From assembly GCA_028293725.1 (NCBI GenBank), contig JAQGOE010000234.1, positions 57,301-121,300 of the forward strand: a stretch of 64,000 nt of DNA, read 5' to 3'. Position 1 is the first letter of the stretch. Every line of letters starts with the position of its first letter. The position numbers and the translations under genes were made by a program. This document shows positions 36,059 to 44,675 of this stretch, one piece after another. The notes beneath the pieces are model-generated. The model was not told the origin of the DNA. It saw nothing but the letters and a program-made list of their open reading frames with translations, and did no database searches. The DNA comes from Gammaproteobacteria bacterium. Its GTDB lineage: Bacteria > Pseudomonadota > Gammaproteobacteria > Steroidobacterales > Steroidobacteraceae.

Positions 36059-37419
36059 GCGGTCCACACATTCTGGTGGTCGACGACGAGGCGGACATCC
36101 GCGGCCTCTTGAAGGAGATACTCTCCGAAGAGGGTTACGAGGTGGATGTTGCCGCCAACGCGGTGCAAGCCCGCGCTTCGCGGGCTCGCCAGAGTCCCGA
36201 CCTCGTGCTACTCGATATCTGGATGCCGGATGTCGATGGGATAAGCCTGTTGCGTGAGTGGTCGGCCTCGACTACCGATGGCTGCCCGGTAGTGATGATG
36301 TCCGGTCATGGCACCGTCGAAACAGCCGTCGAGGCGACCCGTCTGGGCGCATTCGATTTTGTTGAAAAGCCGTTGTCACTCGCAAAGCTGCTGCGCACGG
36401 TCGAGCGGGCACTCGATGCCGGTAAGCGTCGTCGCGGGTCGGGAAAGATGTTTGCGCCACAACTGTTGGCGCCCATTGGAAAGAGCAAGATCATGCAGCA
36501 GCTGCGTGCCGAGCTGCAGCAGGTCGCGGGCAATCCTTCTTCCGTGCTCCTGATCGGGGAGCCTGGGTCCGGTCGCGAGGCCTTTGCGCGTTATCTCCAC
36601 GAGCGCAGTCCGCGGGCGGCAGCGCCGTTCGTAACGTTGGTCGCCAGCAGCCTGCGGGAAGTCGACGCCGAGAACCGGCTGTTTGGTCGTGAGGAGGCCG
36701 GCGCGGGCCGCGCCGGCGTGTTGGAGGAAGTTGCCGACGGCACACTGTTTATTCACGAGATCGAGGATCTGCCGCCGTCCGTGCAGCGGCTCATCGTCGG
36801 CGTGCTCGAGTCGGGACGCTTCACGCGGCTCGGTGGTACCGAGCAGATCGAGTTCCGAGGCCGGGTGCTGTCATCAGCGCAGCCCGGGATCGAGAACCGG
36901 GCGGGGCCCGAGGGATTTCGCCGGGACCTGCTGGCGCATCTCAACATGTTGATCGTCAGGACGCCGCCGCTACGCGACTATGCCGAAGATGTCCCGGAGC
37001 TGCTGCGACACTATGTTGATCGGGTAGTGGATTCCGAAGCACTTCCTTTCCGGCGGTTCAGCGTGGCGGCGCAAAATCGGCTGCGCAACTATCCCTGGCC
37101 GGACAATGTCCGCGAGTTGAAAACTCTCGTGCATCGTCTGCTCATACAGAAGGGACCGGAGGAGATTCGCCTGGAGGAGATCGAGCGCGAGCTCTCCGTG
37201 CAGGCACCCCCGGGGGAGCCCCTGGTAAAACAAGACCTGCTGGCGTTGCCTCTGCGGGAGGCCCGCGAGCAATTCGAGCGCGCCTACCTGCAGCAGCAGC
37301 TGTTATTGTGCAATGGTAAAGTCGGCCAACTGGCCAAGCGCGTCGGGATGGAGCGCACCCATCTTTATCGCAAACTGCGCTCGCTGGGGGTCGATTTCCG
37401 CAGCATCAGCGAGGACTGA
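36055..37419 (+). CDS. ntrX: NtrX-like response regulator with a degenerate sigma54-activator domain
   Basis: This 454-residue regulator has a receiver domain (DDEAD near the N-terminus, phospho-Asp in LVLLDIWMPDVDG), a central AAA+ domain (about 145-375) and a C-terminal Fis-type helix-turn-helix (VGQLAKRVGMERTHLYRKLRSLGV). The AAA+ core is degraded. Walker A reads GEPGSGRE (Arg for Lys), Walker B reads GTLFIHEI (His for Asp), and the GAFTGA sigma54-contact loop is absent. It is therefore unlikely to remodel sigma54 polymerase by ATP hydrolysis and probably acts as a DNA-binding regulator. It is paired with the overlapping kinase gene. Confidence 0.9.
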   Translation: MSGPHILVVDDEADIRGLLKEILSEEGYEVDVAANAVQARASRARQSPDLVLLDIWMPDVDGISLLREWSASTTDGCPVVMMSGHGTVETAVEATRLGAFDFVEKPLSLAKLLRTVERALDAGKRRRGSGKMFAPQLLAPIGKSKIMQQLRAELQQVAGNPSSVLLIGEPGSGREAFARYLHERSPRAAAPFVTLVASSLREVDAENRLFGREEAGAGRAGVLEEVADGTLFIHEIEDLPPSVQRLIVGVLESGRFTRLGGTEQIEFRGRVLSSAQPGIENRAGPEGFRRDLLAHLNMLIVRTPPLRDYAEDVPELLRHYVDRVVDSEALPFRRFSVAAQNRLRNYPWPDNVRELKTLVHRLLIQKGPEEIRLEEIERELSVQAPPGEPLVKQDLLALPLREAREQFERAYLQQQLLLCNGKVGQLAKRVGMERTHLYRKLRSLGVDFRSISED

Positions 37420-37431
37420 GCGGCCTCCCAC

Positions 37432-37460
37432 ACCGGGAGCGAATTTTTTTTCGTCCCGGT
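37432..37460 (+). terminator. stem-loop with an internal T-run after ntrX
   Basis: ACCGGGAGCGAA (37432-37443) and TTCGTCCCGGT (37450-37460) can pair with one bulged base around a T-rich loop. It begins 12 bases after the ntrX stop. The T-run is in the loop, not after the stem, so it is not a classical terminator. Placement at the operon end suggests a 3' end or mRNA-stability role. Confidence 0.4.
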
Positions 37461-37782
37461 GAGATATTTCCCTATATGCCGGCAGTGTCACAGGGAAAGC
37501 ACAACCCTAACGGGTGACCTGGATTCTCTTGGCTCAGCGGAACTGCCGCAGCTCAAGCCGTAATACGTCGATTCGCCTGCCGCCTGCGTCGCGGCCGGTG
37601 TGGCTTTAGCCCGTGGAGGAGTTCCCACAGGTGGCCAAGCAGCGCCGCTCTTGTATGATGTCAGGGACAAGTTTCTTGCCATGCCTGACGGATGCGATGG
37701 AGCGGCAACAACTTCGGCCCACCCCCGTGAGCGGTGGACCCGGTTGCGAAGGCCTGGGTTGGGAAGGCCAATAGGGGTTCCG

Positions 37783-40092
37783 GTGTCGGACGGCCTGCGA
37801 GTACTGATCGTCGAAGATGTGGCTGCGGCAGCGGAGTTTGCCGCGCGTCGTCTCGTTCTGGGCGGCATTCCCTGTACACATCTACAAGTTGCTACTGAAA
37901 GAGACTTTCGGGCGGCTCTGCGGCGCCTGCCGCCGCAACTCATCCTGGCGGATCTCGAGCTGACACGATTCAACGGGCTCACCGCGCTGGAGATCGCCCG
38001 GCGGGAATTGCCGGAAGTCCCCTTCATCTTTCTCTCAGGGACACAGGGAGAGGAGCACGCGATCGAAGCACTGCGCCGGGGCGCGGTTGACTACGTGCTG
38101 AAATCCAACCCGTCACGTCTCGTCCCCGCCGTAGTGGGCGCTATGCGCGACGTGGGCGATCGTGCGCGTCAACGCACGGCCGAACGGCAGGCCCGTGAAA
38201 CAGAACAGCGCCTCCATGACCAACAGCGGGACCGCATCGTGCGACTCACCCGCATGTTACATATGCAAAGCGGCATCAACGCGGCCGTGCTGCGAATCCG
38301 CGACCGCGAGGATTTGTTGCGAGAGGCTTGCCGCCTGGCTCTGCAGGTCGGTGGCTACGAGCACGCCATGGTCTCCCTGGTGGCGCCGGACGGACGGCAT
38401 GCGCAGCCCTGGTATCGCCTCGGAATGGCAGCCGACTATCTCGAGAAGATGGATTTTCCGATCGGTGACGGAACCGAGCCGGATACGAGCCTGATCGGAC
38501 GCGCGTTGCGCACGGGCGAGATCACTATCAGCACGGATCTCACTCAATCGGAGCCGCCGGTCACCGGCCGTCTCCAGTTGCTCGAGCTGGGTTTCCATTC
38601 AGTGGTGGCGCTGCCGCTCACTGTGGACGGGGCCCGGATTGGCGTTGTGTCGCTCGCCTCTCGTGAGAGTGATCTGCTCAGCGACGAGGAATTGCGGCTC
38701 CTTCAGGACATGACCGCCAACCTGTCGTTCGCGTTGCAGTACCGGCAGAAAGAGACGGCGGTCCAGTATCTGGCCTATTACGACCCTCTCACGGGACTCG
38801 CGAAGCGCGGGTTGTTCTGTGAGCGGCTCGATAAACTGCTGCAGAATCGTGTCGGGCCCGAAAGCGCACCAACGGTAGTTGCTTTCGACGTGATGAATCT
38901 CAGCAACGTCAACGACAGCTTTGGCCGGCATGTCGGCGACCTGCTGTTGCAGCGCGTTGCAGAGCGGCTCAAGCATCATGTCGAAGATGATGAGCGGCTT
39001 GGCTACCTCGGTGGGGGCACCTTCGTGATGTTGCCGTCGGCGATGGAGGTCTCCGCCGAGAACGTGACGACGCTGCTCGAGTCCACCGTATTCCACGATG
39101 TATTTAACATCGAGGGGCGTGCGATACGGACTTCATTCAAGTCCGGGCTCGCTCACTATCCCTTCGATGGTGAGGATGCGAGCACTCTGACACAGCGAGC
39201 CGAAGCGGCTCTCAAGCAGGCCAAGGAATCCGGCGAGCAGTATCTTCACTACCAGATCCAGATGCACAGCGACATCGCCGAGCGACTGGCGCTCGAGCAC
39301 AAGCTGCGCATCGCCCTCGACGAAAAACAGTTTGTCCTTCACTACCAACCGCAGATCAACGTTGCGACCGGGCGCATCGAAAGCGTGGAAGCGCTGCTTC
39401 GCTGGCATGACCCCAGCGAGGGACTGATGCACCCGGCTCTTTTTCTGCCTGTGTTGGAGACGTCTGGAATGATCGTTCCGGTCGGCGAGTGGGCACTTCA
39501 CGAAGCCGTCCGGGATTGCCGGCGTTGGCAGGCTCTCGGGCTCGGCCCGGTGCGTGTCGCCGTGAACGTATCGGTACAGCAGGTGCGGCGGCGTACGTTC
39601 GTCGATCACGTTCTAGCCGCGACCGCTGAGTGTGATTCGGGCGGCTTCGGGGTGGATCTCGAGATTACCGAGACCGGCCTGCTGCATGACATGGAGGGCG
39701 CGAGCCGCAAGCTGCGCGAGCTGCGGGCCGCGGGGATGCGAATCGCCATCGATGACTTCGGTACGGGCTATTCTTCACTCGGCCTGCTTTCGAAGTTGCC
39801 TGTGGATATCCTGAAGATCGATCGCTCGTTCATCAGTGGGCTCCCCAGCGATCGTGCGAGCGTGACGCTGGTGTCCAGCATCGTCGGGCTCGCCTCCGCG
39901 TTTAATCTCGCGGTCGTCGCCGAGGGCGTGGAAACGCTCGGACAACTCGAGTTGCTCCGCCGGCTGCGGTGCGACTACTCGCAGGGCTATCTGCATTCGC
40001 GTCCGGTACCGGCCGTGGAACTCGAGCGGATGCTCGCGACACAGAATATTCGGTCGAGTCGTGCTTCGAAGGCGGAGAAGCTTTCGGGGTAG
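37783..40092 (+). CDS. receiver-GAF-GGDEF(degenerate)-EAL signalling protein
   Basis: This protein of about 769 residues is taken from a GTG at 37783 preceded by AGGGG (spacing 5). An upstream ATG (37681) is in frame but has no homology-like sequence. It has a receiver domain (LIVEDV, phospho-Asp in LILADLEL, Ser in FLSG, Lys in LKSN), then GAF (about 160-310), GGDEF-like (about 325-490) and EAL (about 500-755). The GGDEF signature reads GGGTF, so cyclase activity is unlikely. The EAL domain keeps EALLRW, EITET, DDFGTGYSSL and EGVE, indicating a probable c-di-GMP phosphodiesterase controlled by phosphorylation and ligand binding. It follows ntrYX but is separated by about 360 bases. Confidence 0.9.
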   Translation: MSDGLRVLIVEDVAAAAEFAARRLVLGGIPCTHLQVATERDFRAALRRLPPQLILADLELTRFNGLTALEIARRELPEVPFIFLSGTQGEEHAIEALRRGAVDYVLKSNPSRLVPAVVGAMRDVGDRARQRTAERQARETEQRLHDQQRDRIVRLTRMLHMQSGINAAVLRIRDREDLLREACRLALQVGGYEHAMVSLVAPDGRHAQPWYRLGMAADYLEKMDFPIGDGTEPDTSLIGRALRTGEITISTDLTQSEPPVTGRLQLLELGFHSVVALPLTVDGARIGVVSLASRESDLLSDEELRLLQDMTANLSFALQYRQKETAVQYLAYYDPLTGLAKRGLFCERLDKLLQNRVGPESAPTVVAFDVMNLSNVNDSFGRHVGDLLLQRVAERLKHHVEDDERLGYLGGGTFVMLPSAMEVSAENVTTLLESTVFHDVFNIEGRAIRTSFKSGLAHYPFDGEDASTLTQRAEAALKQAKESGEQYLHYQIQMHSDIAERLALEHKLRIALDEKQFVLHYQPQINVATGRIESVEALLRWHDPSEGLMHPALFLPVLETSGMIVPVGEWALHEAVRDCRRWQALGLGPVRVAVNVSVQQVRRRTFVDHVLAATAECDSGGFGVDLEITETGLLHDMEGASRKLRELRAAGMRIAIDDFGTGYSSLGLLSKLPVDILKIDRSFISGLPSDRASVTLVSSIVGLASAFNLAVVAEGVETLGQLELLRRLRCDYSQGYLHSRPVPAVELERMLATQNIRSSRASKAEKLSG

Positions 40093-40417
40093 GGCGGGGC
40101 ACGCGGTCACAATTTATAACCGCGCTCCGCGCGCCGTGCATCCCACGCCCCGCGTCCCGTACCGCGCGCAGCCCACATCCCGCACCCCGCGCCGCGGTGT
40201 TCCGGTGGAGGCAATCCGCCCGATTGGTGTTGCTCCAGCAACAGCGGGCGCCGCGGGTAGCAACGACCCCTGCGCTGCTGGCGGCACCTCGCGCAACTTA
40301 ATTCCCAAGTAATTCCGTGAGCTAACGTCGTTTCCCGGCGCCCCGTGGGCGTGCTGTGGCGGTTGGCATAAGCCGTGCTTTGAGTCGTGCTCGTTTCAAT
40401 TGTTGAACTGAGCATCG
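40093..40417. repeat. intergenic region with degenerate GC-rich short repeats
   Basis: Between the EAL gene and the TonB receptor gene, 40125-40200 is built from loosely repeated CCCGC/CCCAC units about seven bases apart (cgccccgcg, cccgtaccgcg, cccacat, cccgcac, cccgcgc). Similar degenerate heptamer-type tracts occur between genes in other high-GC gammaproteobacteria. The rest (40200-40417) holds no gene I can support and presumably contains the receptor promoter. I see no clear -35/-10. Confidence 0.45.
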
Positions 40418-43033
40418 ATGAATATCCGGAGCCGGCGTTGGGGGATTTTGGGTGTTGTAGTCCTGGGCGGCGGCGGGCTGGCGTGCGCGTTGCCGTCGGG
40501 GAGCGCGGTCGCTGCGTCGGGTGCCCCTGCTGCCGCGGAGGCGGGCGTTGGCGCTAGTGCGACTGCAGAGTCCGGCGCGGCCGCTGACGCCGCACCCGAT
40601 GCCTCGGGAAGCGACGAGGGCATCAGTGAGGTCATTGTCACCTCGCGTAATCGCGAGGAATCCTCTCAAGACGTTCCCATTCCCATCTCCGTCATCCAGT
40701 CCGACGCGCTAACCCGCGACGGCACGGTCAGCATCCAGGATCTGACACAGAAGGCCCCGGGGCTCCAGGCGACTACACCCAACTCGAGGCGCACGGGAAT
40801 AGCGCTTCGCGGTCTCGGTAAGTCTGCCGGTAACGACGCTCTCGAGGCCTCCGTCGGCGTGCTCGTCGACGGTATCTACCTGACTCACCCTGGCATGACC
40901 TATCAGGACTTCACCGATCTCGATCGGGTCGAGGTGTTGCGCGGACCTCAGGGCACTCTGTTGGGAAAGAACACTACCGTCGGTGCAGTGAGCTTCGTCA
41001 CTCAGGCGCCGGCATTCACGCCACAAGGAGCCGCAAATTTCGCCGTAGGCGAGCGCAACGCCCGCCTCGCTAACGGGTCTTTCACCGACGGCATTATCGA
41101 CGGTGTGCTCGCGTATCGTGTTTCCTCATTTTTCGATAAAGAAAACGGCTTTATCACCAATACCGGCTCCGACGGCGGAACTACGAACGAGAAGAATCGG
41201 GCCGGCGGGCGTGTGCAATTCCTGTTCACCCCGTTTGAGGGTTTCTCGGCTCTCATCAACGCCGACTACGCTGAATCCAACGAGCGCAGTAACACGAAAC
41301 CCGTCATAGAGGTTCTGACCAACTACAACAATGCGGCAAGTACGCCGCGCGTTACCACGGTCGGTGGTACCGGAGTGCCGACCACCGCAGCCCAGGTGAC
41401 GCAGCAGAACACGGGTACAAACACCTATACCAGCATATTCCAGCGGAGTTACTTCGGCGGGTATCAACCCATCGTGGGCTCCTGGGATCAGGAGAACCTT
41501 TACCACAACCTCCCGGTTCTGACGCGCAACCAGGGTGTCAGCGCGACTTTGAACTGGAAGCTGAGTAGCGACTTGGCGCTGACCCTGATCAGCGGCTGGC
41601 GCAGCTACGATTTCGATGCCAAGAACGATTCCCAGCAGACGCAATTCGATACCGGTTGGGGGGGTACGCATCTCACCACGGGCCAGGAGTCGCACGAGTT
41701 TCGGGTGACTCAGACCGTCAATGAGGCATTCGACTACCAGGCGGGCCTGTACTTCCTGCACTTCTGGAATCAATCGACCAGCCGGACGCTCTATGGCCTG
41801 GACTCCGGTGCTTTCTCCTCCGGAAACGGCGATTACAACGAGTTGTCCAACACGGCCGCGGGCCAGCAACTGCTACAGGCGTCGCTGCACAACGTCTACG
41901 TCACGAACAAGATCGCGCCGGACACCAAGAGCTATGCGGCATTCGGCCAGGCCAACTGGCACTTCACCGACCGCGGCACGCTGACTTTCGGTGTTCGCGA
42001 GACTTACGAGGACAAGAGCAGCACCTCGGGGGCGGCGGCGGACTTCGTCAACGGCACGCCCCTCAACAGCCTCACCACCCTGGGGCAAAGTCTGGGCGCC
42101 ACGCCGCTGCAGATCGCTTCGGCGAACAATATCCGCACGACGACCATTGGCACGATATATCCGACGGTAACCGGAACGCCGATCCATGCGTTAGCGACGT
42201 CCTGGCTCTTCAGTCCGACTTATAAGATAACCGACCGCACGATGCTGTATGCGTCGGCCGCGGCCGGCCAGAAATCCGGCTCGGTGCAGTTTACGAGCAG
42301 CGGTGCGCGAGCGAACGTGGCGCCGGAGAAAACCCTCGACTACGAGCTCGGCATCAAGAGTCAGCTTTTGCATGACACGCTGCAGATCGACGCGAATCTC
42401 TTCCAGACGCGGGTGCGCAACTATCAGCAGACCACCGAAGTGTTCGATCCTGCGACTACGGCGCTAAAGAATAACGGCACACTGTACTACCAGGCCATCC
42501 TGGGCAACATTCCCGAGATCATCGCTCGTGGTGTGGAAGTAGAGGGCACGTATCTGCCGGCCCGGTGGGTGAGTTTCAATTATGGCGTGGTGTACAACCA
42601 CGCCGTCTACCAGGACTGGAGCCAGGCGACGTGCCCGAACGAGCTCAACGTCAAGTCCAGTACCACCACGTGCGACAACACCGGCCGTCAGATCGTCGGC
42701 GCGCCCCGATTCACCTCGACCGTCGAAGTCGACTTTCACCAGACGATTGTCAGCGGCTACGAGGCGCACTTCTGGGCGGCCAATGTGTACCGCAGCCAGC
42801 AGGACTTCGATAACAACCTGTCGCGGTACGGTATCCAAGGCGCTTACGGCCTGACCGACGCCGGTATTGGGATCGTCTCGCCGAGCAAGCGCTTCGAGCT
42901 CGATTTCGTTGGGCGCAACGTCTTCGACAAGCAGTACACGACGAGCGTCAACGTCAACGCCAACGGGTCGATCGGGTACGACGGGATGGGTGAGCCGCGG
43001 TGGGTTGGTGTGGAGTTGCACGCGAAACTTTAG
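40418..43033 (+). CDS. TonB-dependent outer-membrane receptor
   Basis: This 871-residue protein has a signal peptide and an Ala/Gly-rich spacer. A TonB-box-like ISEVIVTSRNREES (about 69-82) is followed by the plug domain (DVPIPISVIQSD ... GIALRGLGKSAG ... VEVLRGPQGTLLGKNTTVGAVSFVT) and a C-terminal beta-barrel with alternating aromatic strands to the end (WVGVELHAKL). It takes up a ligand across the outer membrane using TonB energy. The substrate cannot be read; the receptor family covers siderophores, vitamins, sugars and aromatic compounds. The downstream GlcG/HbpS-like gene may be co-transcribed. Confidence 0.93.
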   Translation: MNIRSRRWGILGVVVLGGGGLACALPSGSAVAASGAPAAAEAGVGASATAESGAAADAAPDASGSDEGISEVIVTSRNREESSQDVPIPISVIQSDALTRDGTVSIQDLTQKAPGLQATTPNSRRTGIALRGLGKSAGNDALEASVGVLVDGIYLTHPGMTYQDFTDLDRVEVLRGPQGTLLGKNTTVGAVSFVTQAPAFTPQGAANFAVGERNARLANGSFTDGIIDGVLAYRVSSFFDKENGFITNTGSDGGTTNEKNRAGGRVQFLFTPFEGFSALINADYAESNERSNTKPVIEVLTNYNNAASTPRVTTVGGTGVPTTAAQVTQQNTGTNTYTSIFQRSYFGGYQPIVGSWDQENLYHNLPVLTRNQGVSATLNWKLSSDLALTLISGWRSYDFDAKNDSQQTQFDTGWGGTHLTTGQESHEFRVTQTVNEAFDYQAGLYFLHFWNQSTSRTLYGLDSGAFSSGNGDYNELSNTAAGQQLLQASLHNVYVTNKIAPDTKSYAAFGQANWHFTDRGTLTFGVRETYEDKSSTSGAAADFVNGTPLNSLTTLGQSLGATPLQIASANNIRTTTIGTIYPTVTGTPIHALATSWLFSPTYKITDRTMLYASAAAGQKSGSVQFTSSGARANVAPEKTLDYELGIKSQLLHDTLQIDANLFQTRVRNYQQTTEVFDPATTALKNNGTLYYQAILGNIPEIIARGVEVEGTYLPARWVSFNYGVVYNHAVYQDWSQATCPNELNVKSSTTTCDNTGRQIVGAPRFTSTVEVDFHQTIVSGYEAHFWAANVYRSQQDFDNNLSRYGIQGAYGLTDAGIGIVSPSKRFELDFVGRNVFDKQYTTSVNVNANGSIGYDGMGEPRWVGVELHAKL

Positions 43034-43119
43034 TGAGCGCGAGAGGTGCTGTGGGCGCGCGGCTGCGCGCGATCCTTGAGCGGCGACGGGCGGCTGGGCA
43101 AATCATGGGAGATCATTCA

Positions 43120-43674
43120 GTGGGTAAGACGACTAGTGTTTGGGTGGCGGTGTGCGTCCTGGTACCTCTGGCGTCCGCTTCATTTGGCCAGGCGACTGGT
43201 GCTGCGGGCGCGGGCCCGAATTCAGCCGCCGCGACGGGGGCCCCCCAGCCCCCAGCAGCGCGCGGTCCTTCGTTGAAGCTTGCACTCGAGGCGGCGCAGA
43301 AGGCCCTCGACACCTGTAAGGGGCTCGATCAAAAGATCGGCGTCACCGTGGTCGACTCCGCCGGCGTTTTGAAGGTCGTGCTGGCCACTGACGGCGCTTC
43401 GACACGCGGCGTCGCGTCGAGCACCAACAAGGCCCTTACTGCTTTGGCGTTCACCACCGCGACGAGCGAGTTGGGCGAGAAGATCAAGACCGACACGGCA
43501 TTGGCCGAGAAGGTGGCAGCCAACGCTAATTACAACAGCCGTGCGGGTGGGGTGCTTTTGAAAGTCGGTGATGACGTAATCGGCGCGATCGGAGTTGGCG
43601 GCGCCAAAGGCAGCGAGAAGGACGAGGCCTGCGCGATCGCGGGACTGCAGAAGATCGAGCGGCGATTGCAGTGA
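43120..43674 (+). CDS. exported GlcG/HbpS-like protein (DUF336)
   Basis: This protein of about 184 residues is taken from GTG 43120, preceded by GGGAG at 8 bases. An ATG at 43105 is the alternative. A signal peptide (VWVAVCVLVPLASASFGQA) and a Pro/Ala spacer lead into a GlcG/HbpS domain (LKLALEAAQKALDTCKGLDQKIGVTVVDSAGVLKVVLATDGAS ... GGVLLKVGDDVIGAIGVGGAKGSEKDEACAIAGL). HbpS relatives bind haem or other small ligands. Location after a TonB receptor fits a periplasmic accessory role in uptake, which is an inference. Confidence 0.83.
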   Translation: MGKTTSVWVAVCVLVPLASASFGQATGAAGAGPNSAAATGAPQPPAARGPSLKLALEAAQKALDTCKGLDQKIGVTVVDSAGVLKVVLATDGASTRGVASSTNKALTALAFTTATSELGEKIKTDTALAEKVAANANYNSRAGGVLLKVGDDVIGAIGVGGAKGSEKDEACAIAGLQKIERRLQ

Positions 43675-43820
43675 GGGTTCGGGTCCCTCCCGTCCCATCA
43701 AAGTTTTCCTTTAAAATCAAACGGTTGTTTTATTTTGGATCTAGGGCCTGATCCTCAACTGGCAAATAATCGGCAAATGCGTCGCTCACTTCCTTAAGCC
43801 CGCTTGTACACTATTTTTGC

Positions 43821-43843
43821 TTACCCGTTTCGCAAACGGGTAA
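43821..43843 (+). promoter_or_regulatory. inverted repeat before abiEi (likely autoregulatory operator)
   Basis: TTACCCGTTT, CGC, AAACGGGTAA is a perfect inverted repeat with 10-base arms, ending 19 bases before the abiEi start. AbiEi antitoxins are known to repress their own operon by binding inverted repeats upstream. A direct repeat GGCAAAT (43761-43767 and 43772-43778) lies further upstream. Confidence 0.65.
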
Positions 43844-43862
43844 CGAGAAATAGGATACAAGA

Positions 43863-44675
43863 ATGAAGAGATCTCTCGGGCCTCTGGAAACCCTGTTCTT
43901 CTCCCTTATGCAGCTGCGCGGTCAACGCACGGTGCGTACGGGAGAATTGCTCGCGCCGATGGGAATTACGCCCAGCCAGGAAGAGGAACTGCTTCAGCGC
44001 TTGGCCCGTGGTCGCCTCATAGCCCGAGTGCGTCGCGGCCTATACCTCGTTCCATCTCGCTTGCCTGTAGGTGGATCTTGGAGCCCGGACGAGGTCTTTG
44101 CACTCAATACGCTGATTGAGGACCGCAGTGGCCGCTATCAGATCTGTGGCCCCAACGCATTCAACCGCTACGGATTCGATGAGCAAGTCCCGACTCGGAT
44201 CTATGCCTACAACAATCGAATATCCGGGGATCGGGCCGTTGGTTCTATATCGTTCACCCTGATCAAGGTTGCCAGTGAACGGCTCGGCGCGATTGAGCAA
44301 GTGCCAACTCCCGACGACGACGACGACGGTGTGGTCGCCGTGTATTCGTCACGTACGCGCGCCCTGGTCGATGCAGTGTATGACTGGTCACGGTTCAACA
44401 CGCTGCCTCGTGCCTACGATTGGATTCGACGTGAGCTCGCCACGAACCGCATCACGCCGCGCGAGCTAGTAGAAGTTACTCTTGAGTACGGCGACATTGG
44501 AACAATCCGGCGAGTTGCCGCTTTGCTGGAAATGGAGTCCATCGAAACCTCATTGTTGCGCAAGCTCGAACGTGCTTTGCCCTCGTCAACGAGTATGATT
44601 CCGTGGATTCCGACGCAACCGAAGCGGGGGACGGCTAACCCCAGATGGGGAGTTGTTTTGAATGAACGCGGCTAG
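43863..44675 (+). CDS. abiEi: AbiEi family antitoxin
   Basis: This 270-residue protein has an N-terminal winged helix-turn-helix (LETLFFSLMQLRGQRTVRTGELLAPMGITPSQEEELLQRLARGRLIARVRRGLYLV). The C-terminal domain has NRYGFDEQVPTRIYAYNNR and a late helical region (LVDAVYDWSRFNTLPRAYDWIRRELATN). This is the plan of type IV antitoxins of the AbiE system, where the first domain binds DNA and the second counters the nucleotidyltransferase toxin. The acidic DDDDDG loop near 157 is unusual. It overlaps the toxin gene by 14 bases. Confidence 0.88.
   Translation: MKRSLGPLETLFFSLMQLRGQRTVRTGELLAPMGITPSQEEELLQRLARGRLIARVRRGLYLVPSRLPVGGSWSPDEVFALNTLIEDRSGRYQICGPNAFNRYGFDEQVPTRIYAYNNRISGDRAVGSISFTLIKVASERLGAIEQVPTPDDDDDGVVAVYSSRTRALVDAVYDWSRFNTLPRAYDWIRRELATNRITPRELVEVTLEYGDIGTIRRVAALLEMESIETSLLRKLERALPSSTSMIPWIPTQPKRGTANPRWGVVLNERG

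Noticed and set aside
37600..37782. N-terminal extension of the receiver-GAF-EAL protein
   Set aside because: The 61 extra codons are Arg/Pro-rich without domain character, and GTG 37783 has a good binding site right at the receiver start.
43673..43700. T-arm-like hairpin as a complete tRNA gene
   Set aside because: Upstream sequence is the coding end of the GlcG-like gene, and no D-arm or anticodon arm exists. Kept only as a possible integration scar.
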